NCBI RefSeq assembly: GCF_023476645.1
Contig: NZ_JAMCOJ010000003.1
Coordinates: 1 to 64,000 of the forward strand
Length of the DNA: 64,000 bases
Source of the DNA: Cellulophaga sp. 20_2_10
GTDB taxonomy: Bacteria > Bacteroidota > Bacteroidia > Flavobacteriales > Flavobacteriaceae
Direction: 5' to 3'
Shown: positions 8,974 through 17,990 of the stretch, one piece after another
Layout of the letters: every line of letters starts with the position of its first letter
Position numbering within the stretch: position 1 is the first letter of the stretch
Position numbers and translations under genes: made by a program
The notes under the pieces: model-generated
The model's input: only the letters and a program-made list of their open reading frames with translations
Database searches by the model: none
What the model was told of the DNA's origin: nothing

Positions 8974-9822
8974 ATGACGATGAAACAACTCTTCCTTTTT
9001 TTTAGCCTTCTATTTGTTACTGCAACTTTTGCGCAAAATATAAGCTGTTCTCCAGAAGATGGAATAGCGTTTAATAAGAAAACTAAAGAAATAAGTTTGT
9101 TGTCTCAATCTGTCAATTTTGGGGACTCTTTAACGTCAATAGGCAAAACGTTTTTAAAAATTCCTTACGTTGCTAAAACATTAGAAGTTGGAGAAAAAGA
9201 ATCTTTAGTTGTAAATTTACGCGGTTTAGACTGTACTACTTTTGTAGAAAATGTACTTGCTTTTGGTTTAATTTCTAGAGCGGATAATTTAGAGTTTTCT
9301 TCTTTTACAAATGCTTTAGAAAAAATTAGATATAGAGACGGACAATTAAATGGTTATGGCTCTAGATTGCATTATTTTACAGAGTGGATTTCTAACAATG
9401 AAACCAAAGGCTTGGTTAACAATATAACCAACGACCTTGGTGGTAAAATTGTAAAAAAGGAAATTAACTTTATGGGTACCCACAGAGATTTGTATCCGTT
9501 TTTAAAAGATGATGCCAATTACAATACGATATTAAAGTCTGAAGCAGAACTAAAGCAAAATGAGTTTTGTGTAGTGTCTCAAGAAGATATTGCCGCTAAC
9601 GAACACCTACTACAATCAGGAGATATTATTGCATTAGCAACCTCTATAAAAGGTTTGGATGTTACGCATACGGGTATTGCAATACGCGCAGAAGATGGTC
9701 GTATACATATGTTACATGCTTCTACAGGTTCTATGCAAGTAGAGATTACAAAACTGCCGTTGGTAGATTATCTTAAAAAGATAAAAAGTAATATTGGTAT
9801 TATGGTGGCTAGGCCAATGTAG
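8974..9822 (+). CDS. exported DUF1460 protein, NlpC/P60-fold amidase-like
   Basis: The product (about 282 aa) has a signal peptide ending at TFAQ. It carries the features of the DUF1460 family, which has a cysteine-peptidase fold and has been described as an N-acetylmuramoyl-L-alanine amidase-like group: GLDCTTFVENVLAF around residues 88-101 with the probable nucleophile Cys, and DVTHTGIAIR near 228 with the probable catalytic His. The substrate is likely a peptidoglycan fragment in the periplasm, by family only. ATGs at 8974 and 8980 are both possible; the TTG at 8971 belongs to a TAnnTTTG-like sequence and is an unlikely start. The gene ends 9 bases before the converging AraC gene. Confidence 0.8.
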   Translation: MTMKQLFLFFSLLFVTATFAQNISCSPEDGIAFNKKTKEISLLSQSVNFGDSLTSIGKTFLKIPYVAKTLEVGEKESLVVNLRGLDCTTFVENVLAFGLISRADNLEFSSFTNALEKIRYRDGQLNGYGSRLHYFTEWISNNETKGLVNNITNDLGGKIVKKEINFMGTHRDLYPFLKDDANYNTILKSEAELKQNEFCVVSQEDIAANEHLLQSGDIIALATSIKGLDVTHTGIAIRAEDGRIHMLHASTGSMQVEITKLPLVDYLKKIKSNIGIMVARPM

Positions 9823-9831
9823 TTTATCTAT

Positions 9832-10722
9832 TTACCCATTAGTTAAAGACATTAAGTACTTTTTTGGTGTTGTTCCGTATTTCTTTTTAAAGGCGGCAAT
9901 AAAATGACTTGCGGTACTGTAGCCTACTTTTAAGCCAACTTCGTTTACGTTATGTTGCCCTGTTTCTAACATTTTGCGGGCATAATCCATTTTGTGTTCA
10001 AACAAAAAGCTGTAAACCGAATCCCCGTAGATTTGCTTAAAACCTTCTTTAAGCTTTTTTAATGACAAGCCAATTTCATCAGACAGTTCTGCTAATGTTG
10101 GTGGTTCTGCCATTCTTGCAATAACAATCTCTTTTGCCTTTCTAATGCGTTGTACGTTGTCTTCATCTACCAAAAACGGACATTGTTCTATATCTGCGTC
10201 TTCACTCATATTAAAATACAGCGCTATAAGCTCATAAACCTTAGCTTTTATGTATAAACCTTTAATGGATGAATGTAGATTGTAGTTCATAATCTGACTA
10301 AGAACAATTGCCGTAGCCGGACTCACATTTTCTTGTGAGTAGTATTTTTTATCTTTAAAATCCGAGCTTAAAAACGGAATATATTCTGCTTCTTTAGAAA
10401 ATAAAGAGTGAAACTTGCGTATGGTCATTACCACAGAAACCATCCAAGAGTTAGGGCTTAACTCCAGGTTTAAAGGTAGATCTTTTTGAGTGTTGTATAG
10501 TAAAAGCGAATTTTCTTCAGAAACCTCTAATGCATAGCTGCTGTCATTAAAAATAAACTTTCCGTTGCCTTTTAAGCAGTAATGAAACTGAATAAAAGAA
10601 CTGTCTATTTCGCGCTCAACTTTTTGATTTTCAATACTATCGTTTTGTATTTTAAGTACATAAAACCCATCTTCAATTAGCACTTCTTCAAATGAACCTT
10701 TAGCGGTATTTTTTGCTTCCAT
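9832..10722 (-). CDS. AraC-type regulator, PchR-like, divergent from hemA
   Basis: The product is about 296 aa. The start at 10722 (MEAKNTAKGS) is chosen over 10746 because the extra eight residues (MCVVIFFN) are unlike the family and fall in an inverted repeat. The N-terminal 190 residues are a cupin-like sensing region. The C-terminal 100 residues form the double helix-turn-helix: PTLAELSDEIGLSLKKLKEG for the first, and NVNEVGLKVGYSTASHFIAA then FKKKYGTTPKKYL for the second. The sequence around KEGFKQIYGDSVYSFLFEHKM is typical of the PchR group, which in other bacteria senses iron-siderophore complexes. Its position facing hemA suggests control of haem or iron metabolism; that is inference. 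Two matching dyads in its own leader suggest autoregulation. Confidence 0.85.
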   Translation of the reverse strand: MEAKNTAKGSFEEVLIEDGFYVLKIQNDSIENQKVEREIDSSFIQFHYCLKGNGKFIFNDSSYALEVSEENSLLLYNTQKDLPLNLELSPNSWMVSVVMTIRKFHSLFSKEAEYIPFLSSDFKDKKYYSQENVSPATAIVLSQIMNYNLHSSIKGLYIKAKVYELIALYFNMSEDADIEQCPFLVDEDNVQRIRKAKEIVIARMAEPPTLAELSDEIGLSLKKLKEGFKQIYGDSVYSFLFEHKMDYARKMLETGQHNVNEVGLKVGYSTASHFIAAFKKKYGTTPKKYLMSLTNG

Positions 10723-10744
10723 ATTAAAAAATATTACAACACAC

Positions 10745-10789
10745 ATCTATTTAGAAAGGTTCTAAATAGATTTTTAAGAATCGTTCTTA
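10745..10789 (-). promoter_or_regulatory. twin dyads in the araC leader, likely operator
   Basis: Two perfect inverted repeats share the core AGAA-N3-TTCT. The first has 12-bp arms around AGG (10745-10771, ATCTATTTAGAA and its complement). The second is TAAGAA-TCG-TTCTTA (10775-10789). Their centres are 24 bases apart. They lie between the araC promoter and its start codon, and in the hemA upstream region. The first could also fold as an RNA hairpin in the araC leader. Confidence 0.5.
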
Positions 10790-10795
10790 TTTCAA

Positions 10796-10829
10796 CAAAT
10801 ATAGGCATTTAGCAGTTTTTAAGCGTCAA
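10796..10829 (-). promoter_or_regulatory. promoter of the AraC-type gene
   Basis: On the minus strand, TTG (10829-10827) is followed after 23 bases by TATATTTG (10803-10796), a full match to the Bacteroidota TAnnTTTG -7 box. The leader to the ATG at 10722 is about 65 bases and carries the twin dyads. Confidence 0.6.
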
Positions 10830-10898
10830 TTATTAGGTAAAAAGCGGTAATCGACACTTATTGTTCCTCTAGCGTTACTTTTATTGTAATGCTAGAAT

Positions 10899-10906
10899 TA
10901 TTTTTG
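10899..10906 (+). promoter_or_regulatory. probable -7 box of the hemA promoter
   Basis: TATTTTTG matches TAnnTTTG and ends 22 bases before the hemA ATG. TTA at 10875-10877 is at the right spacing for a weak -33 element; the nearest TTG (10884-10886) is only 12 bases upstream. Confidence 0.5.
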
Positions 10907-10928
10907 TAATCGATTTGAAAAATTCCCC

Positions 10929-12188
10929 ATGAAGAATTATCATATTTCTAAATACAGTTCCTTTTACACCATAGGTCTTAATTACGAAAAGGCAGATGCA
11001 GTTGTAAGAGGTAAATTTAGTTTGGATGAAAAAGCAATGAATGCATTGCTGGTAGAGGCGGTAGAAGAAGGTATAGACGGTTTGTTGGTGACCTCTACGT
11101 GTAATAGAACAGAACTTCACGGTTTTGCAAAGCATCCATTTCAATTAATAAAATTGTTGTGTGATAATGCTTTGGGTACCGTAGAAGAGTTCCAAGAGGT
11201 TGCTTATGTATACAAAAATAACGACGCTATTAGTCACCTATTTAAAGTAGGTACAGGTTTAGATAGTCAAATTCTAGGCGATTTTGAAATTATAAGTCAG
11301 CTTAAACAAAGTTTTGTTCGTTCTAAAAAGCACAATTTGGCAAACCCTTTTTTAGAGCGTTTGTGTAATGCTGTTATACGTGCAAGTAAACGTATTAAAA
11401 ACGAAACAGAAATATCTAGCGGGGCAACATCTGTGGCTTTTGCATCTGTTCAGTATATAATTAAAAACGTTCCTAATATATCAGAAAAAAACATTTTACT
11501 TTTTGGAACTGGTAAAATAGGGCGTAATACGTGTGAAAACTTAATAAAGCATACGCAAAACTCGCACATTACCTTAATAAATAGAACTAAAGATAAGGCA
11601 GAAAAAGTTGCTGGTAAGTTTAATTTGGTGGTTAAGGATTACGGAGATCTGCAAGCGGAAATTAGAAATACAGATGTATTAATAGTTGCTACAGGCGCTG
11701 CACAACCTACAATTTCTAAAGAATTAATTTATACAAAAAAGCCTCTTTTAATATTAGATCTTTCTATTCCTAAGAATGTTGCCGAAAGTGTAGATGAGCT
11801 AGATAATGTATCGCTTATTCATTTAGATCATTTGTCGCAAATGACAGATGAAACATTAGAAAAAAGAAAACAATTTATACCGCAAGCAGAGGCTATTAAT
11901 GATGAAATTAAAGGTGAGTTTATAAAATGGTTAGAAACCAGAAAATTTGCTCCGGTAATAAAAGCATTAAAGCAAAAGCTAAACACAATTAAAGAAGAAG
12001 AGCTAGATTTTCATAGCAAAAAGGCTGCTAACTTTAACTTAGAAGAAGCAGATATTATAACAGATCGTATTATACAGAAGATTACAAAGCAGTTTGCAAA
12101 TCATTTAAAAGATGAAAATACAGACGCTAATAATAGTTTAGATTTAATACAGAAAGTTTTTCAATTAGAATTGAATTCAATAAAATGA
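10929..12188 (+). CDS. hemA: glutamyl-tRNA reductase HemA
   Basis: The 419-residue product reduces glutamyl-tRNA(Glu) to glutamate-1-semialdehyde with NADPH, the first step of the C5 route. The catalytic Cys is residue 58 in TSTCNRTEL. The family region DSQILGDFEI follows near 115, the NADP-binding segment ILLFGTGKIGRNTCENL near 190, and the C-terminal dimerisation helices from about 310. Length is normal. It is the first gene of a long plus-strand run; its stop overlaps the hemC start by four bases (ATGA), implying translational coupling. It faces the AraC-type gene across about 200 bases. hemL, needed for the next step, is not in the window. Confidence 0.96.
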   Translation: MKNYHISKYSSFYTIGLNYEKADAVVRGKFSLDEKAMNALLVEAVEEGIDGLLVTSTCNRTELHGFAKHPFQLIKLLCDNALGTVEEFQEVAYVYKNNDAISHLFKVGTGLDSQILGDFEIISQLKQSFVRSKKHNLANPFLERLCNAVIRASKRIKNETEISSGATSVAFASVQYIIKNVPNISEKNILLFGTGKIGRNTCENLIKHTQNSHITLINRTKDKAEKVAGKFNLVVKDYGDLQAEIRNTDVLIVATGAAQPTISKELIYTKKPLLILDLSIPKNVAESVDELDNVSLIHLDHLSQMTDETLEKRKQFIPQAEAINDEIKGEFIKWLETRKFAPVIKALKQKLNTIKEEELDFHSKKAANFNLEEADIITDRIIQKITKQFANHLKDENTDANNSLDLIQKVFQLELNSIK

Positions 12189-13762
12189 GCAAAATAATAC
12201 GCATTGGTACCAGAGATAGTGAACTTGCATTATATCAGGCAAACAGAGTAAAATCTGAACTAGAAAAATTAGGTCACAAAGCAAAAATTGTTGCTGTAAA
12301 ATCTGCAGGAGACTTAGAGTTAGATAAACCTCTTTACGAATTAGGAATTACAGGTATTTTTACTAGAACTTTAGACCTAGCTATGTTAAATGGCGATGTA
12401 GATATTGCTGTACATTCTTTAAAAGATGTGCCAACTGTTTTGCCAAACGGTATTGTACAAGCTGCTGTTCTAGAACGTGGTAATGTAAGAGATACTTTGG
12501 TGTATAAGAATAACGAAGAATTTTTAGGTGCTCGTGATGGTGTTATTGCTACGAGTAGTTTACGCCGTAAAGCACAGTGGTTAAACCGTTACCCAACGCA
12601 CACCGTAGAGGATATACGCGGAAATATAAACACACGTTTGCAAAAACTAGAAGACAGTGAAACTTGGCACGGTGCTATTTTTGCAGCTGCAGGTATTGGA
12701 CGTTTAGAGCTAAGACCAGAAGAAGCTGTAAATTTAGATTGGATGGTGCCTGCTCCAGGGCAAGGTGCAATTATGATTGCTGCTAGAGAAATAGACGAAG
12801 ATATTTTGGCTATTTGTGCAGAAATTAATCATGAAGAAACAGAAATTTGTACTACAATAGAGCGTACATTTTTAAATAAATTAGAAGGTGGTTGTACTGC
12901 TCCAATAGGTGCTTTAGCTTACATAAAGAGTGAGCAAGTAGTTTTTAGAGTTATACTTTTAAGTCCTGATGGATCTAAAAAAATTGAGGCAGATAGAGTT
13001 GTAAAATTAGGGAAACACCAAGATTTAGCTGCTACGGTTGCAGAGTTTGTTTTAGATCGTGGCGGGAAGTATATTATGGAAGGTTTGCATAGTGAAGAAA
13101 AGAAAACTTCTGTTTTTTCTACAAAGCTACTTACCAACGATCAAAAGGATAGGTTTACAAAAGGTATTACAGTAGAAAGTAAAGACTTTATTAAGGTAAG
13201 TCCTAATAGATTGCCACCTCGTATCTTTAAAAAGGAAATCGAAAACGTAATTATTACCAGCAAAAATGCGGTAGAATCTATTGTTACAAATTTTCCTGGA
13301 TCAGAATTGCAATTCAAGAATATTTACTGTGTTGGTCGTAAAACAAGACGTTTTATAAAAAACAATATTGGTCCGGTTGTTCACTTTGAAAAAACTGCAA
13401 AAGAACTGGCTCATTATTTAGTTGATAATTTAGAAACCAAAGAAGTAACTTATTTTGCGAGTAACTTAAGGTTAGATGAGTTGCCAACAATACTAGAAGA
13501 AAACAATATAACAATAAACGAGTTTGAAGCTTACCAAACTAAGTTTGATACTAAAAAATTAGACGATACTATAGAGTCTGTTTTGTTTTATAGTCCGTCT
13601 GGAGTAGAAAGCTTTTTGTTAGAGAACACACCTAACGTTATTGCATTTTGTATTGGAGATACGACAGCAGTAGAAGCTAGAAAAAAGTTTTCAGATGTTA
13701 GGGTAGCAAAATTACCAACAGTAGAAAGTGTTATAGATTTAGTAAATGAACATTATAAATAA
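12185..13762 (+). CDS. hemC: hydroxymethylbilane synthase-uroporphyrinogen-III synthase fusion
   Basis: This 525-residue protein has two domains. Residues 1 to about 305 are HemC (IRIGTRDSELALYQA, then AVHSLKDVPT), with the dipyrromethane cofactor Cys near residue 237 in LEGGCTAPIGA. Residues about 310-525 have the HemD pattern: ITSKNAVESIVTNF near 355, YCVGRKTRR near 380, VLFYSPSGVESFL near 465, and FCIGDTTAVEARKKF near 490. The fusion would make hydroxymethylbilane from porphobilinogen and close it to uroporphyrinogen III in one polypeptide. A separate hemD is not present. The fused form is known in Bacteroidota. The HemD half is weakly conserved everywhere, so its call rests on pattern and position. 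Confidence 0.92.
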   Translation: MSKIIRIGTRDSELALYQANRVKSELEKLGHKAKIVAVKSAGDLELDKPLYELGITGIFTRTLDLAMLNGDVDIAVHSLKDVPTVLPNGIVQAAVLERGNVRDTLVYKNNEEFLGARDGVIATSSLRRKAQWLNRYPTHTVEDIRGNINTRLQKLEDSETWHGAIFAAAGIGRLELRPEEAVNLDWMVPAPGQGAIMIAAREIDEDILAICAEINHEETEICTTIERTFLNKLEGGCTAPIGALAYIKSEQVVFRVILLSPDGSKKIEADRVVKLGKHQDLAATVAEFVLDRGGKYIMEGLHSEEKKTSVFSTKLLTNDQKDRFTKGITVESKDFIKVSPNRLPPRIFKKEIENVIITSKNAVESIVTNFPGSELQFKNIYCVGRKTRRFIKNNIGPVVHFEKTAKELAHYLVDNLETKEVTYFASNLRLDELPTILEENNITINEFEAYQTKFDTKKLDDTIESVLFYSPSGVESFLLENTPNVIAFCIGDTTAVEARKKFSDVRVAKLPTVESVIDLVNEHYK

Positions 13763-13818
13763 CAGTAGGCTTTTAGCCTTTAGGTTATTATAAAGTTGAG
13801 TATAAGTTAATACAAATT

Positions 13819-13849
13819 CCATCTCCAACGGAGAGGGTTAGGAATAGGA
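13819..13849. repeat. REP-like palindromic repeat between hemCD and hemE
   Basis: The sequence CCATCTCCAACGGAGAGGG followed by TTAGGAATAGGA resembles the short intergenic palindromes (CTCTCC...GGAGAG with a TTAGGG-type tail) scattered through many Bacteroidota genomes. The arms pair in 7 of 8 positions around AAC. It ends just before the hemE ATG, so as RNA it could affect hemE translation. This is recognised from memory; I see no second copy in the window. Confidence 0.4.
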
Positions 13850-13850
13850 T

Positions 13851-14876
13851 ATGATAAAAAACGATTTATTTTTAAGAGCTTTAAAAGGAGAAACTGTAGA
13901 CAGACCACCGGTTTGGATGATGCGTCAGGCTGGTAGATACTTACCAGAGTTTATGGAAATCAAGAAGAAATACGATTTCTTTACACGTTGTCAGACTCCA
14001 GAATTGGCATCAGAAATAACAGTGCAACCAATACGTAGATATGGTATGGATGCTGCTATTTTATTTTCTGATATTTTAGTTATTCCGCAGGCAATGAATA
14101 TTGAGGTAGAAATGAAACCAAATTTTGGTCCGTATTTACCAAATCCTATTCGTACTTCTAAAGACTTAGAATCTGTTATTGTACCAGACATAAATAGCAC
14201 ATTAGGTTATGTTATGGATGCTATTAAAATGACAAAAGAGAAGTTAAATGATGATATTCCTTTAATTGGTTTTGCAGGTTCTCCTTGGACAATTCTATGC
14301 TATTGTGTACAGGGTCAAGGTAGCAAAACGTTTGATAAAGCAAAAGAATTTTGTTTTACAAATCCTGTTGGAGCTCACCAATTATTACAAAAAATTACAG
14401 ACACTACAATTGCTTACTTAAAAGAGAAAGTTAAGGCTGGTGTTAACGCTGTTCAGGTGTTCGATTCTTGGGGAGGTATGTTATCACCAACAGATTATCA
14501 AGAGTTTTCTTGGCAGTATATGCAGCAAATTATAGATGCATTAAAAGACGAGGCTCCAGTTATTGCTTTTGGTAAAGGATGTTGGTTTGCTTTAGATGAA
14601 ATGGCTAAATCTGGTGCGTCTGCATTAGGTATAGACTGGACGTGCTCTGCACGTAATGCAAGGTATTTAACAGGAGGTAACATAACGTTACAGGGTAATT
14701 TTGATCCATCTAGGTTGTTATCGCCACCTGCAGACATTAAAAAAATGGTACACCAAATGATTAATGAATTTGGTAAAGACAAATACATAGTAAATCTTGG
14801 TCACGGTATTTTACCAAACATACCACTAGAGAATGCTAAGGCATTTATAGATGCTGTAAAAGAGTATAAAGCCTAG
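13851..14876 (+). CDS. hemE: uroporphyrinogen decarboxylase HemE
   Basis: The 341-residue product decarboxylates the four acetate side chains of uroporphyrinogen III to give coproporphyrinogen III. The N-terminal signature [16 protein letters not shown] (residues 19-34) carries the substrate-binding Arg residues, [16 protein letters not shown] holds the conserved Asp, and the family motif [12 protein letters not shown] follows near 140. Length is normal. It lies 88 bases after hemCD with only a REP-like hairpin and no strong terminator between them, so it is probably part of the hemA operon. The DUF6973-like gene follows after three bases. Confidence 0.96.
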   Translation: MIKNDLFLRALKGETVDRPPVWMMRQAGRYLPEFMEIKKKYDFFTRCQTPELASEITVQPIRRYGMDAAILFSDILVIPQAMNIEVEMKPNFGPYLPNPIRTSKDLESVIVPDINSTLGYVMDAIKMTKEKLNDDIPLIGFAGSPWTILCYCVQGQGSKTFDKAKEFCFTNPVGAHQLLQKITDTTIAYLKEKVKAGVNAVQVFDSWGGMLSPTDYQEFSWQYMQQIIDALKDEAPVIAFGKGCWFALDEMAKSGASALGIDWTCSARNARYLTGGNITLQGNFDPSRLLSPPADIKKMVHQMINEFGKDKYIVNLGHGILPNIPLENAKAFIDAVKEYKA

Positions 14877-14879
14877 TTC

Positions 14880-15368
14880 GTGAAGGTCTGGACCAGAATA
14901 AAGAAGTTAAGCATAAGACAGTTTTTTAAACTGTCTTTACTGTTTTTAAGAAACCCGTTTTTGCTGATTCCTAGTATAAAAGCTACAAAACAAACATTTG
15001 TACTTTGCAATACGTATTATCCTGGTGGCCATAGTAAAAGTAATATAGGAAACGCATTTAGACACGCTGTGTGGAATGCACTTTTGTGTACATATACCTT
15101 AAAACGTACCAAAGACAAGCAAAAAAGTGTTTTTTGGGCTCAAAAAGTAACCGATTTGTATGAAAAGGTTACAAATAACAATGAGTTAGATGAGCAAATG
15201 GATCTTCAAAATAATGCCGTAGGTAGATTGTATTTCTTTAATTACGCCAACAAACCTGAAGAAGAATTAATAGATTTTATTTTAAATAAAAGTAAAGTCG
15301 CAGAAAAAATTAATGTACAAAAAGACATTAAAACTTACCCCGCAAATATGGTGTATATCGTATCTTAG
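14880..15368 (+). CDS. small protein of unknown role, DUF6973-like
   Basis: The 162-residue product starts at GTG (MKVWTRIKKLSIRQFFK), three bases after the hemE stop. The most distinctive part is GNAFRHAVWNALLCTY near residues 57-72, followed by an acidic segment with DEQMDLQNNAVGR; this N-RHA-WN plus D-NN-GR pattern resembles the DUF6973 family, whose function I do not know. There is no signal peptide or clear membrane segment, although residues 15-35 are hydrophobic. The tight spacing suggests co-translation with hemE, but I see nothing to link it to haem chemistry. Confidence 0.7.
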   Translation: MKVWTRIKKLSIRQFFKLSLLFLRNPFLLIPSIKATKQTFVLCNTYYPGGHSKSNIGNAFRHAVWNALLCTYTLKRTKDKQKSVFWAQKVTDLYEKVTNNNELDEQMDLQNNAVGRLYFFNYANKPEEELIDFILNKSKVAEKINVQKDIKTYPANMVYIVS

Positions 15369-15394
15369 TTTTAGAAACTAAAAATGAATACTAT

Positions 15395-16150
15395 ATGTTA
15401 AAAAACATACTAAAAGGAATAAAAGCATACGGAGGTAGTTTTGCTTTAATTTCTAAGTTAAAACTTTGGAAATATTTTTTTGTTCCTATATTAATTAGTC
15501 TTGTAACAGCGGCAATTATTGGGTTTTTGGCTTATGGTTTGTCAGATAATATAGGTGCTTTTATAGCTCAAATTTGGGTTTGGGACTGGGGAAAAGAGGT
15601 GTTTACTACAGTATCTAGTTTTATAGGAGCAACAGCAATTATTGTAATAGGATTGTTGTTATACAAACATATTGTAATGGCACTTTCTGCACCATTTATG
15701 AGTCCTGTTTCAGAAAAAATTGAAGCACATTTAACGGGTATTCCTGCTCATAGTCATACAGACACATCTTTTAGCGAACAATTATGGCGTGGTATACGCA
15801 TAAACGTTAGAAACTTAATTAAAGAAATTTTATTTACGATCCCAATTATACTTCTCGGTTTTATCCCTGTTGTAGGGGTAGTGTCTACTATATTATTATT
15901 TTTAATGCAAGCATATTACGCGGGTTTTGGTAATATGGACTATACTTTGGAGCGTCATTTAAAATATAAAGAAAGTATTCGTTTTGTTAAGAAAAATAGA
16001 GGCTTAGCAATTGGCAACGGTATAATTTTTATGTTATTTTTGTTTATTCCGTTGGTGGGTATTATTCTAGTTTTGCCCTTGTCTGTAACGGCAGCGACTT
16101 TAAAAACTGTTGAGGTTTTAAAGAAAGACACTTTAGTTGCTTCGAAATAA
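15395..16150 (+). CDS. EI24-domain (CysZ-like) membrane protein
   Basis: The 251-residue protein has four to five hydrophobic segments (about 27-50, 73-95, 145-175, 205-235) and the EI24/CysZ pattern: a long amphipathic middle region with APFMSPVSEKIEAHLTG and a terminal FIPLVGIILVLPLSVTAAT segment. CysZ imports sulphate in Escherichia coli, but most family members have no tested substrate, so I do not assign transport of sulphate. It lies in the hemE-to-hemF run, 26 bases after the previous gene and 9 before the next. Confidence 0.75.
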   Translation: MLKNILKGIKAYGGSFALISKLKLWKYFFVPILISLVTAAIIGFLAYGLSDNIGAFIAQIWVWDWGKEVFTTVSSFIGATAIIVIGLLLYKHIVMALSAPFMSPVSEKIEAHLTGIPAHSHTDTSFSEQLWRGIRINVRNLIKEILFTIPIILLGFIPVVGVVSTILLFLMQAYYAGFGNMDYTLERHLKYKESIRFVKKNRGLAIGNGIIFMLFLFIPLVGIILVLPLSVTAATLKTVEVLKKDTLVASK

Positions 16151-16159
16151 ACAATCCGT

Positions 16160-16693
16160 ATGCTTTTAAATTTTCAATCTTATTACATAACTCCTATTCA
16201 AGAAATAGATGCTTGGGCTTTGTGTAATTTTATGGTTGCAAATGAAGACAGGTTTAAATTGTATATGCCTAAAACATTGGAGCAGAATTTAACTCCCGGT
16301 TTATCTAAAATATTTGCGGCTAAAAAAGCAAAAGAATATAAATTAGCAACAGAACTTCTTTTTTTGGTAAAAGAGAAAGAATCAGATGCTTTGGTAGGTT
16401 TAGTGTATTTAAAAAACTTTGACAGGAATAAAAGAGAAGCCGAATTTGCTTACTGTGTTAGTTATCAGTTTAAAGGAAAAAGTGTAATTGCGCAAGCTGT
16501 TAAGGAATTGTGCTGTTATTCTTTTGGCGAGTTAAATTTAAACTCGTTGGTAATCATCACACATAAAACAAATAAAGCAAGTGTTACTATTGCAGAGACT
16601 AACGGTTTTATTTGGCAGAAAACACTAATTAACGAATTTACTCCAGTTGGCAGCTTGCCATTAGATATGGAATTATATAAATTAAATCGATAA
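16160..16693 (+). CDS. GNAT-family N-acetyltransferase, RimJ-like
   Basis: The 177-residue protein resembles the RimJ/RimL group of acetyl-CoA-dependent N-acetyltransferases: an N-terminal strand pair, LVGLVYLKNFDRNKREAEFAYCV near residues 78-100, then FKGKSVIAQAVKELCCYSF in place of the usual Q/R-G-x-G/A loop, and ITHKTNKASVTIAETNGF near 135-152. The pyrophosphate loop is degenerate (FKGKSV), so activity should not be assumed. The substrate is unknown. It is tightly packed between the EI24 gene and nhaA (5 bases). Confidence 0.75.
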   Translation: MLLNFQSYYITPIQEIDAWALCNFMVANEDRFKLYMPKTLEQNLTPGLSKIFAAKKAKEYKLATELLFLVKEKESDALVGLVYLKNFDRNKREAEFAYCVSYQFKGKSVIAQAVKELCCYSFGELNLNSLVIITHKTNKASVTIAETNGFIWQKTLINEFTPVGSLPLDMELYKLNR

Positions 16694-16698
16694 TATTT

Positions 16699-17988
16699 AT
16701 GGTGAAAAAAATAATACTTACTCCAATTCAAAAATTTGTAAAAATTGAAAGCTCTAGTGGTATATTGCTGCTAATAGCTACAATTTTAGCTCTTGTTTTT
16801 GCAAACTCTCCTTTGGTAGAAAGCTACCAGTCTCTATGGGACTATAAAGTTGGTTTTGTAACGGATAATTTTGAGTTAAAAAAACCACTTATTTTATGGA
16901 TTAATGATGGATTAATGGCAATCTTTTTTTTGTTAATAGGATTAGAAATTAAACGTGAATTTCTTATTGGTGAACTTAACTCATTAAAGAAAATTGCATT
17001 TCCATTGTTGGGAGCTATAGGAGGTATTGTTATTCCCGTTTTATTTTTTTTTATTTTAAATGATAATCCAGAAACAGCAAAAGGATGGGGTATTCCTATG
17101 GCAACAGATATTGCTTTTTCTTTAGCCCTTTTGAAGGTCTTGGGAGATAGAGTGCCGCTAAGTCTTAAAGTTTTTTTAACGGCCTTTGCAATTGTAGATG
17201 ATTTAGGTGCTGTTTTGGTTATTGCATTATTTTATAGTAGCAACATACAACTAATGTTATTGGGAATAGCGCTTTTGCTTTTATTAGCATTATACCTAAT
17301 TTCTTATGTTGGTTATTATTCTAATTTTATTTTAATTTTCTTAGGTATAATTATTTGGACTTTATTTTTAAAGTCTGGTATACACCCTACTTTAGCTGGT
17401 GTTTTGTTGGCTTTTGCTGTTCCAATTCGTCAAAAGATAACTACTCCAGAATTTGTAGATAACTTAGTGGAGATTACAAACAACATTAAAAAAGCATCTG
17501 TTTCTAAAAAACCAATTTTATTGAAAGGGCAGATAAGCGAGATTGATGATTTGGGAGAATGGACAGACAAATACCAATCTCCATTACAAAATTTGGAGCA
17601 TAAATTACATAATTGGGTTGCTTATCTTATAATACCTTTGTTTGCTTTTGCGAACTCTGGGGTTGTTTTAAGTAGTGGTTTGGACTTGGAAACTGCATTA
17701 ATAGTAAACATAGGTATTTGTTTAGTGTTGGGTAAAAGTATAGGGATAAGTTTAATTATTTTTGTGGCTAAAAAGATTAAATTGATAGAGGTTCCTTCAG
17801 ATATTAGTAACCAACAAATTATTGGAGTATCGTTTTTAGCTGGAATAGGTTTTACTATGGCAATTTTTATTGCAAGTTTAGCTTTTGCAGACAGTCCTAA
17901 GTATATAGATTCCGCTAAAATTGGGATTTTAATAGGTTCTATTATTGCGGCAATTATTGGCTACCTTATTTTAAGATTTAAAAAGTAA
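16699..17988 (+). CDS. nhaA: Na+/H+ antiporter NhaA
   Basis: The 429-residue membrane protein exchanges Na+ (or Li+) for protons across the inner membrane. It has the family core: LLIATILALVFANSPL at the N terminus, GLEIKREFLIGEL, PMATDIAFSLALL, and the ion-binding Asp pair in AIVDDLGAVLVIALFY near residues 165-180. About 12 hydrophobic segments are visible. A hydrophilic stretch of about 60 residues (250-310) sits in the middle, as in other long NhaA forms. It lies two bases upstream of hemF, so both are probably on one transcript; Na+ export fits a marine host. Confidence 0.94.
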   Translation: MVKKIILTPIQKFVKIESSSGILLLIATILALVFANSPLVESYQSLWDYKVGFVTDNFELKKPLILWINDGLMAIFFLLIGLEIKREFLIGELNSLKKIAFPLLGAIGGIVIPVLFFFILNDNPETAKGWGIPMATDIAFSLALLKVLGDRVPLSLKVFLTAFAIVDDLGAVLVIALFYSSNIQLMLLGIALLLLLALYLISYVGYYSNFILIFLGIIIWTLFLKSGIHPTLAGVLLAFAVPIRQKITTPEFVDNLVEITNNIKKASVSKKPILLKGQISEIDDLGEWTDKYQSPLQNLEHKLHNWVAYLIIPLFAFANSGVVLSSGLDLETALIVNIGICLVLGKSIGISLIIFVAKKIKLIEVPSDISNQQIIGVSFLAGIGFTMAIFIASLAFADSPKYIDSAKIGILIGSIIAAIIGYLILRFKK

Positions 17989-17990
17989 TA

